From positions 124,001 through 188,000 of the IMG/VR virus record IMGVR_UViG_3300009158_000031: a stretch of DNA of 64,000 nt; one strand, given 5' to 3'. A program made the position numbers and the translations under genes. Positions 17,685 to 26,264 of the stretch are shown here, piece by piece. Numbering within the stretch: the stretch's first letter is position 1; each line of letters starts with the position of its first letter. The DNA is from a virus. The notes beneath the pieces were generated by a model that was not told where the DNA came from, made no database searches, and was given only the letters and a program-made list of their open reading frames with translations.

Positions 17685-18566
17685 ATGGAATTTTTAAAGT
17701 ACAACAACTTCATTCTTAATGAGCAATCTAAATGGGTTAATTTAGACACTATTAATGAAGCTGCACTTACGGCTACTCCAGATAAAAGCGTTAAGTTTGG
17801 TATTTGTATTACCACTTACAAAATTGATGCTGGTGGTAGACAAAATCACATGTCCACCGAAAAAGTTCTGAGAGAATGTTTAGAGTCAGTTAAAACACAG
17901 AGTTGGCCAGAATGGAAAGTCTATATTATGGGAGACGCATATCCACAAGAAGAATGGCCGGAAATTGAAAAACTTGCTGCATCTATCGTTCCAAAAGATA
18001 AACTTTGGATGGATAATCTAAAAACACCAGGAGAAAGAGACAAATATGATGGATCTATTCCACATCTAACAGGAGGAAATACGGCAGCAAACGTGACCAT
18101 CGCTCAAATGAAAAAAGATGGCATTAAGTATTTTGCACGTCTTGACCATGATGATGCTTGGAAAACCGATCATTTAAAAACTCATGCTACTGCTTATACA
18201 CAATTCCCAGAAGTTGTTTATAGTTTAACACAAGCTCGCAAGAAAAGAGTAAAAGGAGATGCCGGATCTTACATGTATTTTCCTGACAAAGGAACATATG
18301 AGAATTCTGAAAATAATTACACATTAGGTCTTGGTGGACAATGTCATTCAGCAATGACTTGGAAATTAGAACCTTTAAAATATATCAAGTATCGTACTTG
18401 GGATCAACAAAAAGCGACACAACCTCGTAGAAAAGAGTGCTTCCCTGGCGATTGGGATAATACTGAAAGAATTAAAAGAATTGTAGAAGATGAAAATAAT
18501 AAACACTCAATGATTTTTGTTCCTAAATTAACTGTAAAATATCGTAACTCTGAAGGAAAATTTTAA
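17685..18566 (+). CDS. Glycosyltransferase with capsid-targeting-like N terminus
   Basis: A 293-residue GT-A fold protein: FGICITTYKID at ~38-48, ESVKTQSWPEWKVYIMGD, the metal-binding RLDHDDAW near residue 155, and a C-terminal acceptor region. Residues 1-14 (MEFLKYNNFILNEQ) mimic the head-protein tag with an ILNE cut, and TINEA at ~25-29 gives a second site just before the catalytic domain. It therefore looks like a glycosyltransferase packaged in or assembled with the capsid. It directly follows the amino-sugar genes, so it probably uses their product. Confidence 0.82.
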   Translation: MEFLKYNNFILNEQSKWVNLDTINEAALTATPDKSVKFGICITTYKIDAGGRQNHMSTEKVLRECLESVKTQSWPEWKVYIMGDAYPQEEWPEIEKLAASIVPKDKLWMDNLKTPGERDKYDGSIPHLTGGNTAANVTIAQMKKDGIKYFARLDHDDAWKTDHLKTHATAYTQFPEVVYSLTQARKKRVKGDAGSYMYFPDKGTYENSENNYTLGLGGQCHSAMTWKLEPLKYIKYRTWDQQKATQPRRKECFPGDWDNTERIKRIVEDENNKHSMIFVPKLTVKYRNSEGKF

Positions 18567-18567
18567 T

Positions 18568-19140
18568 ATGAAAAAACTACTAATCTTATTAATCTCGAGT
18601 CTTCCTCTTTTTGGATATTCACAAGACACTCTGGTAAAAAGACCTATCTATACTGTAAAATATTCTCAATCACTACAACAACCTCTTTGGTTAGAGTATT
18701 CTGTTAAAAGTCGTGAATGTGGAGCGAAACGAGATGGAATGGATTTTTATTCCGAAAAGGGAATTATAACAAGTGACAACGCTGATTATGCCGATAATGT
18801 TTATGATAAAGGTCATATGGCTCCTGCTGCCGATTTCTGTGTTAATCGAGAAACTCTATTACTAACATTTTCCTATCTCAATTGTGCTCTTCAACACTAT
18901 AAATTAAACCGAGGTGTATGGAAACAACTTGAATCAAATGAACGTGAATGGTCTAAAACTGATTCATTGATTATTCGAATCGATGTTATTTTTGAAAATG
19001 CTACCAAACTTCCTAGTGGTGCAACTATTCCTACTGCTTTTAAGAAGACTATTAAATTCTATAATTCAAAGAAGACGGTTGTTTATTACTTCAAAAACGA
19101 ACCTCCTACAAAAACACTAGATCAATATCTAGTTAAATAA
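18568..19140 (+). CDS. Secreted DNA/RNA non-specific endonuclease (beta-beta-alpha-Me)
   Basis: A 190-residue protein with signal peptide MKKLLILLISSLPLFGYSQ. The catalytic box is DKGHMAPAAD (family DRGHxxPAxD), with His as general base. Downstream NCALQHYKLNRGVWKQLE supplies the metal-binding Asn and the conserved W-x-x-LE. It would degrade nucleic acids in the periplasm or outside the cell, for example competitor phage DNA or host extracellular DNA. It lies one base after the tagged glycosyltransferase. Confidence 0.9.
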   Translation: MKKLLILLISSLPLFGYSQDTLVKRPIYTVKYSQSLQQPLWLEYSVKSRECGAKRDGMDFYSEKGIITSDNADYADNVYDKGHMAPAADFCVNRETLLLTFSYLNCALQHYKLNRGVWKQLESNEREWSKTDSLIIRIDVIFENATKLPSGATIPTAFKKTIKFYNSKKTVVYYFKNEPPTKTLDQYLVK

Positions 19141-19144
19141 CTAA

Positions 19145-19201
19145 TTGTTAATAACTTTTGATCCCGAGATTTTTTAATCTCGGGATTTTGTATTATATTT
19201 G
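19145..19201 (+). promoter_or_regulatory. Host-like promoter with GTTAATAAC box
   Basis: Upstream box TTGTTAATAACTTT (19145-19158) and Bacteroidota -7 element TATATTTG (19194-19201), followed by TATACAATTTAAA and an ATG at 19224. The box holds the perfect odd palindrome GTTA-A-TAAC. Confidence 0.8.
19161..19190 (+). terminator. Hairpin inside the promoter spacer
   Basis: ATCCCGAGATT, loop TTTT, AATCTCGGGAT: an 11-bp perfect stem between the upstream box and the -7 element, followed by a short TTT. It probably ends the nuclease transcript. Confidence 0.7.
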
Positions 19202-19223
19202 TATATACAATTTAAAACAATAT

Positions 19224-19616
19224 ATGCAAAAGATTAGTGCTCAAGTTGTCCTCATCAACGAGGAAGGAAAAATTCTCTGTGTTTCTAGAAAAGATAACCA
19301 TTCTGATTTTGGTTTACCTGGTGGTAAATCCGATCCTGAAGATAATGGTGATCCCGTTCAAACTGCCATTAGAGAAACCAAAGAAGAAACCGGTTTAGAT
19401 GTTCACGATCTTAAACTTATATTTGCAATTCATAAATACGGTTTCATGAATTATACTTATGTTGCCAAGTATTCTGGTGAAATTCATTTTAATGAACCTC
19501 ATATTGTTAAATGGGCACCAATCAAATTAGCAACGGAAGGAACCTTCGGTGTGTATAATCAATTAGTTGCAGAATCCTTAAGAGATTCAAATTATGAATT
19601 CATCCGCCATTTTTAA
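19224..19616 (+). CDS. Nudix hydrolase
   Basis: A 130-residue protein. Start taken at 19224, just downstream of the promoter -7 element; a longer in-frame ATG at 19158 lies inside the promoter and is rejected. Nudix box at about 33-58: GGKSDPE...AIRETKEETGL, with the catalytic REx2EE. Such enzymes hydrolyse nucleoside diphosphates linked to another group (dNTPs, NAD, ADP-ribose, capped RNA); the substrate cannot be told from sequence. Confidence 0.93.
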   Translation: MQKISAQVVLINEEGKILCVSRKDNHSDFGLPGGKSDPEDNGDPVQTAIRETKEETGLDVHDLKLIFAIHKYGFMNYTYVAKYSGEIHFNEPHIVKWAPIKLATEGTFGVYNQLVAESLRDSNYEFIRHF

Positions 19617-19618
19617 AA

Positions 19619-19675
19619 TTGTTAATAACTTTATTCAAAAAGATTTTTTTATTTCACAAAGATTTATTATATTTG
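19619..19675 (+). promoter_or_regulatory. Host-like promoter with GTTAATAAC box
   Basis: Box TTGTTAATAACTTT at 19619-19632, a T-rich tract (AGATTTTTTTATTTC) near -33, and TATATTTG at 19668-19675. ATG at 19701. Confidence 0.8.
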
Positions 19676-19700
19676 TATATACAATTTAAACAAATAACAT

Positions 19701-19910
19701 ATGCAACCTTTCGTAATTACTCTATCCGCTAAAGCCGCAAAATCTTTTCTTAAAGATCTTCGATCAAATGCAATTTCATTACAAACCATCGTAGAAAAAA
19801 CCCATTTTACGCATTTCGGATTTATGGAAGATTCACCTAAACTCCAAATGGCAATTCATTTAGTGAAAGAAAGATTCGGTACTAAATCATTTTCAATTGA
19901 ATACATCTAA
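19701..19910 (+). CDS. Small protein of unknown function
   Basis: A 69-residue basic protein (SAKAAKSFLKDLRSNAISLQTI...). No recognised domain. It has its own GTTAATAAC-type promoter, like several other small genes nearby, which suggests early or middle expression and a host-takeover role. Confidence 0.6.
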   Translation: MQPFVITLSAKAAKSFLKDLRSNAISLQTIVEKTHFTHFGFMEDSPKLQMAIHLVKERFGTKSFSIEYI

Positions 19911-19928
19911 TATTAAAACCAAAATCAT

Positions 19929-20348
19929 ATGAGCAATTACAAACAATGGATGAATCAAAAACAATCAGAAGTAAAAATAACAATTTCACCTTCTGATCTT
20001 GAGTACTCTGAAATTATAAAAGAATATACATTACTTACTGGATCTACGAATTATTACGATAATCGTGATCTATACAATCAAATTACCAATAATATACGAA
20101 AGGTAATTATCTTAGAAAATGTTTCTTTAAACGAAGCTCAAACTTTCGCTGAACCTTTAAGAATTACATTCCCTAATCAATGTGTTTCACTTTATGCTGG
20201 TGAAAATTCATTCGTTGGTAATACCACTTGGAACGATCAATTAAAAATGTTTTTTGAATATCCAACATTTACGGAAATTGGAAAATCCATAATGGCAATC
20301 CGAAAAGAAGAAGCAAACGCAATGGGAATCGAAGCATCTTGGGAATAA
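19929..20348 (+). CDS. Hypothetical protein
   Basis: A 139-residue soluble protein with a central alpha/beta region (NNIRKVIILENVSLNEAQTFAEPLR) that resembles the ribosomal-protein-L7/L12-C-terminal-like fold in rhythm only. No catalytic motif seen. It probably shares the transcript begun at the 19619 promoter. Confidence 0.6.
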   Translation: MSNYKQWMNQKQSEVKITISPSDLEYSEIIKEYTLLTGSTNYYDNRDLYNQITNNIRKVIILENVSLNEAQTFAEPLRITFPNQCVSLYAGENSFVGNTTWNDQLKMFFEYPTFTEIGKSIMAIRKEEANAMGIEASWE

Positions 20349-20363
20349 TCAAAATTAATCTAT

Positions 20364-20498
20364 ATGCAATATATCAAAAAAATCTATCGTGCAATACGAT
20401 GCAAATTTTGCGGAAAGAATATATCTTCCGTTGGTGCAGGAACCGAACCTCGACCTGAAATGTGTGAGCGATGCTATGAACATGGCGGAGATGAATAA
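20364..20498 (+). CDS. Tiny zinc-ribbon protein
   Basis: A 44-residue protein with two Cys pairs, CKFCGK and CERCYE, spaced about 25 residues apart: a minimal zinc ribbon, preceded by a basic helix. Small Cys4 proteins of this kind bind nucleic acid or partner proteins. The stop is followed directly by the next promoter box. Confidence 0.65.
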   Translation: MQYIKKIYRAIRCKFCGKNISSVGAGTEPRPEMCERCYEHGGDE

Positions 20499-20555
20499 TT
20501 GTTAATAACTTTCCTACAAAACATTTTTTTATTCCACAAAAAAGTATTATATTTG
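20499..20555 (+). promoter_or_regulatory. Host-like promoter with GTTAATAAC box
   Basis: Box TTGTTAATAACTTT at 20499-20512, T-rich tract, TATATTTG at 20548-20555, ATG at 20580. Confidence 0.8.
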
Positions 20556-20579
20556 TTATAACCAATTAAAAAATAATCT

Positions 20580-20822
20580 ATGAATTCATTCTATGACAAT
20601 CTAAAAGGCGTTGAAAAAGTAATGTACAAAACAAAATTCGACTTTCACATGAAATATTCTACCGGTGCTACCAAAGATTCTGCACATACTGCTGGTATTA
20701 AAGAGCTAGAAAGACTTGGAAAAATGCGTAAAGAAATGGATCAACCACAAACTTATGTAGATCTTTCAACTGGTCGTAAATTTCGTTCAACCGAATCAGA
20801 ACTTATATCACGTAATTCTTAA
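20580..20822 (+). CDS. Hypothetical protein
   Basis: An 80-residue charged, helical protein (GIKELERLGKMRKEMDQPQTYVDL). No recognised family. First gene behind the 20499 promoter, followed by a lipoprotein and the topoisomerase genes, which may share the transcript. Confidence 0.58.
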   Translation: MNSFYDNLKGVEKVMYKTKFDFHMKYSTGATKDSAHTAGIKELERLGKMRKEMDQPQTYVDLSTGRKFRSTESELISRNS

Positions 20823-20842
20823 CATCATATAAATTATAACTA

Positions 20843-21088
20843 ATGAAAAAATTACTCACATTTGCTCTTATCATTGTTTCTATTGCAACTTCATGTAAAG
20901 AGCCAAAAAGTAAAACCGTTGTTAATCACATAGTTCAATCTATTGACACATCATTAAAATGGAATCCGACTATTCAACGAATGGAACCAATCTATGTTTA
21001 TCATTATATAGATGGTGATAGTGTAAGAATGGCTGCTGATCGAATAAAAATCGGTGATACCATACCATACATATATTATAAATACTAA
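20843..21088 (+). CDS. Small lipoprotein
   Basis: An 81-residue protein with a type II signal peptide: MKKLLTFALIIVSIATSC, lipobox ATSC with Cys18 as the lipidated residue. The mature part ends in aromatic residues (IPYIYYKY). Phage-encoded lipoproteins often change the host envelope to exclude other phages; that role here is only inferred. Confidence 0.75.
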   Translation: MKKLLTFALIIVSIATSCKEPKSKTVVNHIVQSIDTSLKWNPTIQRMEPIYVYHYIDGDSVRMAADRIKIGDTIPYIYYKY

Positions 21089-21097
21089 TCTTTTCGA

Positions 21098-22933
21098 ATG
21101 AAAGTAACAGACATAAGTAAAAAATACGAATTACTCGATGAAATACAGCACGTCTTAAAAAGACCTGGAATGTATATTGGTTCAACCAAACCACATCAAT
21201 CATCCGAGTATTTTTTAGAAGATGGTAAATTTCAAAAAGAAGAAATTGAATTTAATCCAGGCTTTCTAAAATTATTTGATGAAATCGTTTCCAACTCGGT
21301 AGATGAATCTAAACGTAATAAGACACTAGATACTATCGTTGTAAATGTAAACGAACAAACAAATGAAATTACCATTTGGGATAATGGTGGTATTCCAGTT
21401 GTTCAACATACTGAACACAAACAATGGATTCCAGAATTAATCTTCTCAAATCTTCGTGCTGGTTCAAATTTCGATGATACTCAATCAAGAACCGTTGCTG
21501 GAACAAATGGTGTTGGTTCCACATTAACTAATATCTTTTCCAAGAAATTTACAGTAAAAACGGCAGATGGTAAAAATCAATACCTTCAAACCTTTTCCGA
21601 CAACATGGGAAAACGAACCGAAGCTAAGATTTCCAAATCTGATAGAAAATTTACTGAAATATCTTATATCGCGGATCTTCAACAATTTGGAATGAAATCA
21701 ATTGGCGAAAAGCATCTCAAAATGATGCGTAAACGTTTAATCGATATTGCCGCTGCAAATCCAGGACTTCGAGTAAATTTCAATAAAGAGAAATATCGTT
21801 TCAAATCATTTTTAGAATATGTTAAATTATACGTCAATGAAGCTTTATTCGAATCTTCAGAAAATTGGGAATTCGCTTTTGCACCATCAAACGGATCTTT
21901 TCAATCTGTTTCCTTTGTTAACTCCATTGAAACTAAGGATGGTGGAACTCATATCAATTACATCTTAAATCAAGCAGTTGAAAAACTACGAATTCTAATT
22001 AAGAAAAAACATAAAGTCGAGGTAAAACCAGCCGAGATTCGTAATCACATTTTTCTATTTGTTAATGCAACGGTATTCAATCCGGCATTCTCATCCCAAA
22101 CTAAAGAAAAACTAATTACCGAACCTAAAGATTTTGGATCTTCTCATATCATTTCAGATAAACTTGCAATGCGTATCTTTCAATCTGAAATTGTAAAATC
22201 ATTACTTGATTGGATAGATCGTAAAAAGGAAGCTGATGAAAGAGCACAACTTCGTAAATTAAACAAGAATTTAGATACCACCAAGATTCAAAAGCTAATT
22301 GATGCAAAATCTAGAGGTGATCGTGATAAATGTGTACTTGGTATATTCGAAGGAATGAGTGCATTAAGTGCCGTTCGTAAATTTAGAGAACCTCAATCAT
22401 TCGGTGCATTTCCACTCAAAGGAAAATTCCTAAATGTTAATGAACTAAAACCATCTGATGTTATTAAGAATCGTGAAGTAGTCGATCTTATGGGTTCGCT
22501 TGGACTTCGTTTAGGTGAAGCACCTGAAAATCTTCGATATGGTAAAATTTACATATATACCGATGCTGATCCAGATGGTGATGCAATCGCTGCATTGTTA
22601 ATTAATTTCTTCGCTAAATTTTGGCCAGAATTATTTACTGAAAATCGCATCTTCCGTATTATGACTCCTATTGTGGTTGCTCAAAAAGGAAAACAAACCA
22701 TGAGTTTCTATACTAACGAAGAATATCATAAATGGTTTAAAGAAATCGATCCAAAACCCTGGTCTATCGAATACAAAAAAGGTCTTGCATCTCTTGAAGA
22801 TGTGGAATACAACGATATCATTCGTAATCCAAATACTTTATTGCTTACTAGCGATAAATTATTCAAACAAACTTTATCTGAATGGTTCGGTGGAGATTCA
22901 ACCCCTAGAAAAACAAAATTGTTAAAAGCGTAA
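21098..22933 (+). CDS. Type II topoisomerase, ATPase plus TOPRIM subunit (T4 gp39/gp60 fused)
   Basis: A 611-residue protein. The GHKL ATPase motifs are DEIVSNSVDE (61-70), DNGGIP (95-100) and GTNGVGS (135-141); the TOPRIM domain has FEGMSALSA near 415 and DADPDGD at 489-495. In T4 these functions are split between gp39 and gp60; here they are one chain, as in most type IIA enzymes. It makes the ATP-driven strand-passage subunit and pairs with the next gene 4 bases downstream. Used for phage DNA replication and decatenation. Confidence 0.95.
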   Translation: MKVTDISKKYELLDEIQHVLKRPGMYIGSTKPHQSSEYFLEDGKFQKEEIEFNPGFLKLFDEIVSNSVDESKRNKTLDTIVVNVNEQTNEITIWDNGGIPVVQHTEHKQWIPELIFSNLRAGSNFDDTQSRTVAGTNGVGSTLTNIFSKKFTVKTADGKNQYLQTFSDNMGKRTEAKISKSDRKFTEISYIADLQQFGMKSIGEKHLKMMRKRLIDIAAANPGLRVNFNKEKYRFKSFLEYVKLYVNEALFESSENWEFAFAPSNGSFQSVSFVNSIETKDGGTHINYILNQAVEKLRILIKKKHKVEVKPAEIRNHIFLFVNATVFNPAFSSQTKEKLITEPKDFGSSHIISDKLAMRIFQSEIVKSLLDWIDRKKEADERAQLRKLNKNLDTTKIQKLIDAKSRGDRDKCVLGIFEGMSALSAVRKFREPQSFGAFPLKGKFLNVNELKPSDVIKNREVVDLMGSLGLRLGEAPENLRYGKIYIYTDADPDGDAIAALLINFFAKFWPELFTENRIFRIMTPIVVAQKGKQTMSFYTNEEYHKWFKEIDPKPWSIEYKKGLASLEDVEYNDIIRNPNTLLLTSDKLFKQTLSEWFGGDSTPRKTKLLKA

Positions 22934-22937
22934 ATAT

Positions 22938-24296
22938 ATGAAAGTAGCTGAACAGAAATCAAAATCGGTAACTGAATATCTGGATACCGAATATTTAAGT
23001 TATGCCAAGTATGTGGTGGAAAATCGTGCAATACCTTCGGTTATTGATGGATTCAAACCAACACAAAGAAAAATCATTTTTACTGCAAATCGAGCATGGA
23101 AGAATGGAACTGAAAAACCTTTTAAGATTTTTCAATTGAGCGGTAAAGTTGCAGTTGAATCTTTTTATCATCATGGTAATGCATCACTTGATGCTGCAAT
23201 TATTGGTATGGCACAATCATTTAAGAATTCACTTCCGCTCCTTGAAGAGATTGGTCAATTTGGATCTTTGCGATCTCCTGAAGCCGGTGCTCCTCGTTAT
23301 ATCTCAACTAAATTATCTAAAAATTTCAGATTGATTTATAAAGACTTCGAATTACTTACTCCTCGAATGGAAGAAGGAAATGAAATTGAACCTGAATATT
23401 TCTTACCAATTATACCTACTGTTTTATTAAATGGATCTTCCGGTATTGCAGTTGGATTTGCCACTAACATTCTTAACCGAAATCCAATTGATTTAATCGA
23501 TGCTTGTCTTGCGATTGTTAATGGAAAGAAATTTAAAGAACCTTTACCATGGTGGAGAGACTTTAACGGTAACGTTGAAAAAGTCGATGGCAGTGCATCA
23601 TCATTTGTATTTCGTGGAATCTATGATGTAAAAGATACTACAACCGTAGAAATCACAGAACTTCCACCTTCAATGACTCTTGAGAAATATGATAATATTC
23701 TTAATGGTTTATTGGAAAAAGGAATCATTCGTCATTATGATGATAATTGTTCAAATGGAATTAGCTATACCGTAAAAATTGGTAGAGCAGAAATGAAACA
23801 ACATGAACCTCGTCTTGAAGGTTATTTAAAATTAGCCGAAGCCGAAACAGAAAATCTAACTTGTTTAGATGAACGTGGTAAGCTAATCATTTTCAAAAAC
23901 GTAAATGAAATTATCAATTACTTTGTAAACTTCCGTCTAAGTTATTATGACAAACGAAAACAATATTACGTTGATCTATATACCCGAGACCTAACTAGAT
24001 TATCAAATCGAGCTAGATTTATTAAAATGGTTGTTGATAGCAAACTAAAAATTAATAACGTTCCTAAAGCACAAATCGAAGCTGAATTAATAAAGAATAA
24101 ATTCGATCAGCTAGATGGATCGTTTACTTACTTACTTTCAATGCCTATTCATTCATTAACGAAAGAAAAAATCGATGAATTGCTTAAAGATGTTGAAACC
24201 AAAAAATCTGAAATCGAAGAAATTCAAAAGTTAACTAAGGAAGAATGGTATAAACAAGACCTTATGGCTCTTAAAAAATCATTACAAACCAAATAA
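22938..24296 (+). CDS. Type II topoisomerase, DNA-cleaving subunit (T4 gp52-like)
   Basis: A 452-residue protein homologous to GyrA/ParC and T4 gp52 (442 residues). Signature parts: YLSYAKYVVENRAIPSVIDGFKP, QRKIIFTANR, then GSLRSPEAGAPRYIS with the catalytic Tyr near residue 121. A C-terminal coiled-coil (IDELLKDVETKKSEIEEIQKL) serves as dimer gate. No C-terminal wrapping beta-pinwheel, as in T4. Confidence 0.95.
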   Translation: MKVAEQKSKSVTEYLDTEYLSYAKYVVENRAIPSVIDGFKPTQRKIIFTANRAWKNGTEKPFKIFQLSGKVAVESFYHHGNASLDAAIIGMAQSFKNSLPLLEEIGQFGSLRSPEAGAPRYISTKLSKNFRLIYKDFELLTPRMEEGNEIEPEYFLPIIPTVLLNGSSGIAVGFATNILNRNPIDLIDACLAIVNGKKFKEPLPWWRDFNGNVEKVDGSASSFVFRGIYDVKDTTTVEITELPPSMTLEKYDNILNGLLEKGIIRHYDDNCSNGISYTVKIGRAEMKQHEPRLEGYLKLAEAETENLTCLDERGKLIIFKNVNEIINYFVNFRLSYYDKRKQYYVDLYTRDLTRLSNRARFIKMVVDSKLKINNVPKAQIEAELIKNKFDQLDGSFTYLLSMPIHSLTKEKIDELLKDVETKKSEIEEIQKLTKEEWYKQDLMALKKSLQTK

Positions 24297-24301
24297 TTCA
24301 C

Positions 24302-24562
24302 ATGAAAAAATATATCATCATTGCGATTGCAGCCTTAATTATAGAAGCTGCTGGTACCATGTACATATCAACCGTTGCTGATAAAAGTATATCAATGATA
24401 TTTTGGGCTTCTCTTGGTCCTTTCCTCGGTCTACCATTTGTAGGCTATATGGTTGAATCTAAAACTTGGAAAGACCGTATAAAAATGGCTTTAGCCTCTT
24501 CTACTGGTTTTACTATTGGAGCGGCAATCATTTATGGAGTTAACAGCACTCATCTTTTTTGA
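24302..24562 (+). CDS. Small membrane protein, three hydrophobic segments
   Basis: An 86-residue protein with hydrophobic stretches at about 4-24, 32-52 and 63-82. No recognised motif. It follows the topoisomerase by 5 bases. Roles such as a holin or superinfection-exclusion protein are possible but not supported by anything specific. Confidence 0.6.
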   Translation: MKKYIIIAIAALIIEAAGTMYISTVADKSISMIFWASLGPFLGLPFVGYMVESKTWKDRIKMALASSTGFTIGAAIIYGVNSTHLF

Positions 24563-24783
24563 TGGCCTAGTAGATATATTCCCAATAAGTATTTTGATTA
24601 TACTTCTCGGATCAATAGATGACCACCTTTGTTTAATGATAATTTTGTTAAGGAAAAACTTTATCAAATAAATTCTGGTCATTAGAGTATCATATATTGA
24701 ATCCATATTTTTAGATTATAGGAATACTATAATCATATACTATTTTATTATAGTTCTTAGATATATAAAATAAAACCAAGGAA
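24563..24783 (+). other. Intergenic region, no gene seen
   Basis: About 220 AT-rich bases between topoisomerase-linked and baseplate genes. It contains a perfect 8-bp hairpin GATTATAG-loop-CTATAATC (24714-24734) and TATATAAAATAAAA just before the ATG at 24784, possibly a late-type promoter. No ORF of note on either strand. Confidence 0.4.
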
Positions 24784-25026
24784 ATGAAAGAGAACAAAGA
24801 TAGAAAATACCAAGTTCTACTCTCTCCTTCGGATGACCATAAATTAAAGAACATTATCATCAATTACTCATCGGTGAAAGGTCAATTAATGACGGCATCA
24901 GCTTATATTCGAGATATGATTAACAATCATATAAGAGAATATGAAGGAGAACAAAATTCGTTTGTGAATGAACGAGTTAAAGAAATTATTCAAACAACAA
25001 AACAAAATTCAAAAAACGAAAATTAA
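24784..25026 (+). CDS. Ribbon-helix-helix-like small protein
   Basis: An 80-residue charged protein. The order beta strand (KYQVLLSPSDDHKLKNII) then helix (TASAYIRDMINNHIREYE) resembles a ribbon-helix-helix DNA-binding fold, with a basic/acidic tail. It lies 3 bases before the gp26-like gene. The fold call is tentative. Confidence 0.45.
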   Translation: MKENKDRKYQVLLSPSDDHKLKNIIINYSSVKGQLMTASAYIRDMINNHIREYEGEQNSFVNERVKEIIQTTKQNSKNEN

Positions 25027-25029
25027 AAA

Positions 25030-25992
25030 ATGGAAAACAAAAATAATTATGAGGCAGGGATGAATGATTTAGAGAATCGTGAATTTCGCCAAGAAACGAA
25101 AATTGAAGAACAGGAAGTAAAACCTACTTCATTGGGTAAAGCTAGAGATTATACTGATCGTGGATCAGATGAAGCGGCTTTATTACCAGGTTATCATGAA
25201 ATCTATGCAGAGCAATTCCCATCAAAAGGAATTTTTTATCCAGAAGGAACTCGCTTTATGATTCGTGCAGCACAAGTAAAAGAGATTCGTCATTTCTCTA
25301 CAATCGACGAACAAAATCCCTTTTCGGTAGATGAAGCCTTAAATGAAATTCTTAATGGATGTATGCAAATTCGTGTACCTGGCCGTCAAGCATCTTTTAA
25401 AGATCTTAAAGAAGAAGATCGTATATTCATAATCATGGCTATTCGTGAATTAACTTTCCTTAAAGGTGAAAATCGTCTAATGTTAAGTGTAACTTGCAAA
25501 GAGTGTAGTACTGATAATGAACTTGATATTCGTAATGATGCATTTGAATCTACTAAATTAGAAGATACCATTATGAAATATTACGATCCAGAATCTCGTA
25601 TATTTGATGTACAAACTAAATCATCAGGTAATATTAAAATCTCTCCACCATCAATTGGTATCATGAGAGAAATTACTAAATATATTCAAAAGACTCAACA
25701 AGAAGGAAAGAAAATCGATCAATCATTCGTTAAGGTTCTTCCTTACATGATTCAAGAATGGAGAGGATTTACTGAAGCATCCATTAAAAATATGGAAGTT
25801 GAATTTATGCGTTGGGATACTACTAAATATCAAACAATGAGTAAATTAACTGAAATGACTCGAATAGGGGTAAAAGAAGAGCTAAGTCATAATTGCTCAA
25901 AGTGCGGTACGGAGTTGCGCACTCCCATTAGCTTTCCCGGCGGTATCAAAAGTCTTTTCGTTATTTCAGATATCTCTGGAGAACTTATTTAA
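25030..25992 (+). CDS. Baseplate hub protein, T4 gp26 type
   Basis: A 320-residue protein of the T4 baseplate (gp26) family: YAEQFPSKGIFYPEG, LNEILNGCMQIRVPG, EEDRIFIIMAIRELTF, then a C-terminal GVKEELSHNCSKCGTEL. It also has CKECSTDN, so two CxxC pairs could form a zinc site that T4 gp26 lacks. T4 gp26 is 208 residues; the extra length is an N-terminal acidic arm and the zinc insert. It helps assemble the hub of the baseplate. Next to the tape measure, consistent with hub gene order. Confidence 0.82.
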   Translation: MENKNNYEAGMNDLENREFRQETKIEEQEVKPTSLGKARDYTDRGSDEAALLPGYHEIYAEQFPSKGIFYPEGTRFMIRAAQVKEIRHFSTIDEQNPFSVDEALNEILNGCMQIRVPGRQASFKDLKEEDRIFIIMAIRELTFLKGENRLMLSVTCKECSTDNELDIRNDAFESTKLEDTIMKYYDPESRIFDVQTKSSGNIKISPPSIGIMREITKYIQKTQQEGKKIDQSFVKVLPYMIQEWRGFTEASIKNMEVEFMRWDTTKYQTMSKLTEMTRIGVKEELSHNCSKCGTELRTPISFPGGIKSLFVISDISGELI

Positions 25993-26047
25993 GACTAAAA
26001 CTTATTTACTTTATCATCTACGACTACAGCCTTCAGAAATTGAAGGC

Positions 26048-26257
26048 ATGTCGTATTATGAGTACGAATATATCACACAGAACTTGATAGATATATTAAA
26101 GGAGAAACAAGATGCCGAAGAACGTTCTCATAAAGGACAATCTGATAGTATGAATGTTAATTCCATGATGAAAGACGCTAAAAAGAGTTTACCTTCAATG
26201 CCTAGCATGGGTTCACTATCATCTTTCCCTGGAATTCCCTCCTCATTAAAAATATAA
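26048..26257 (+). CDS. Small protein between baseplate and tape measure genes
   Basis: A 69-residue protein with an acidic helix and a Ser/Pro/Met-rich tail (SLPSMPSMGSLSSFPGIPSS). Its place between the gp26-like protein and the tape measure suggests a hub-assembly or tape-measure chaperone role, analogous to T4 gp51, but sequence similarity could not be judged. Confidence 0.55.
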   Translation: MSYYEYEYITQNLIDILKEKQDAEERSHKGQSDSMNVNSMMKDAKKSLPSMPSMGSLSSFPGIPSSLKI

Positions 26258-26264
26258 TTTGTAA

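Noticed and set aside
19158-19616. Longer Nudix protein starting at 19158
   Set aside because: The extra 22 residues would be translated from the promoter -7 region; the ATG at 19224 lies right after it.
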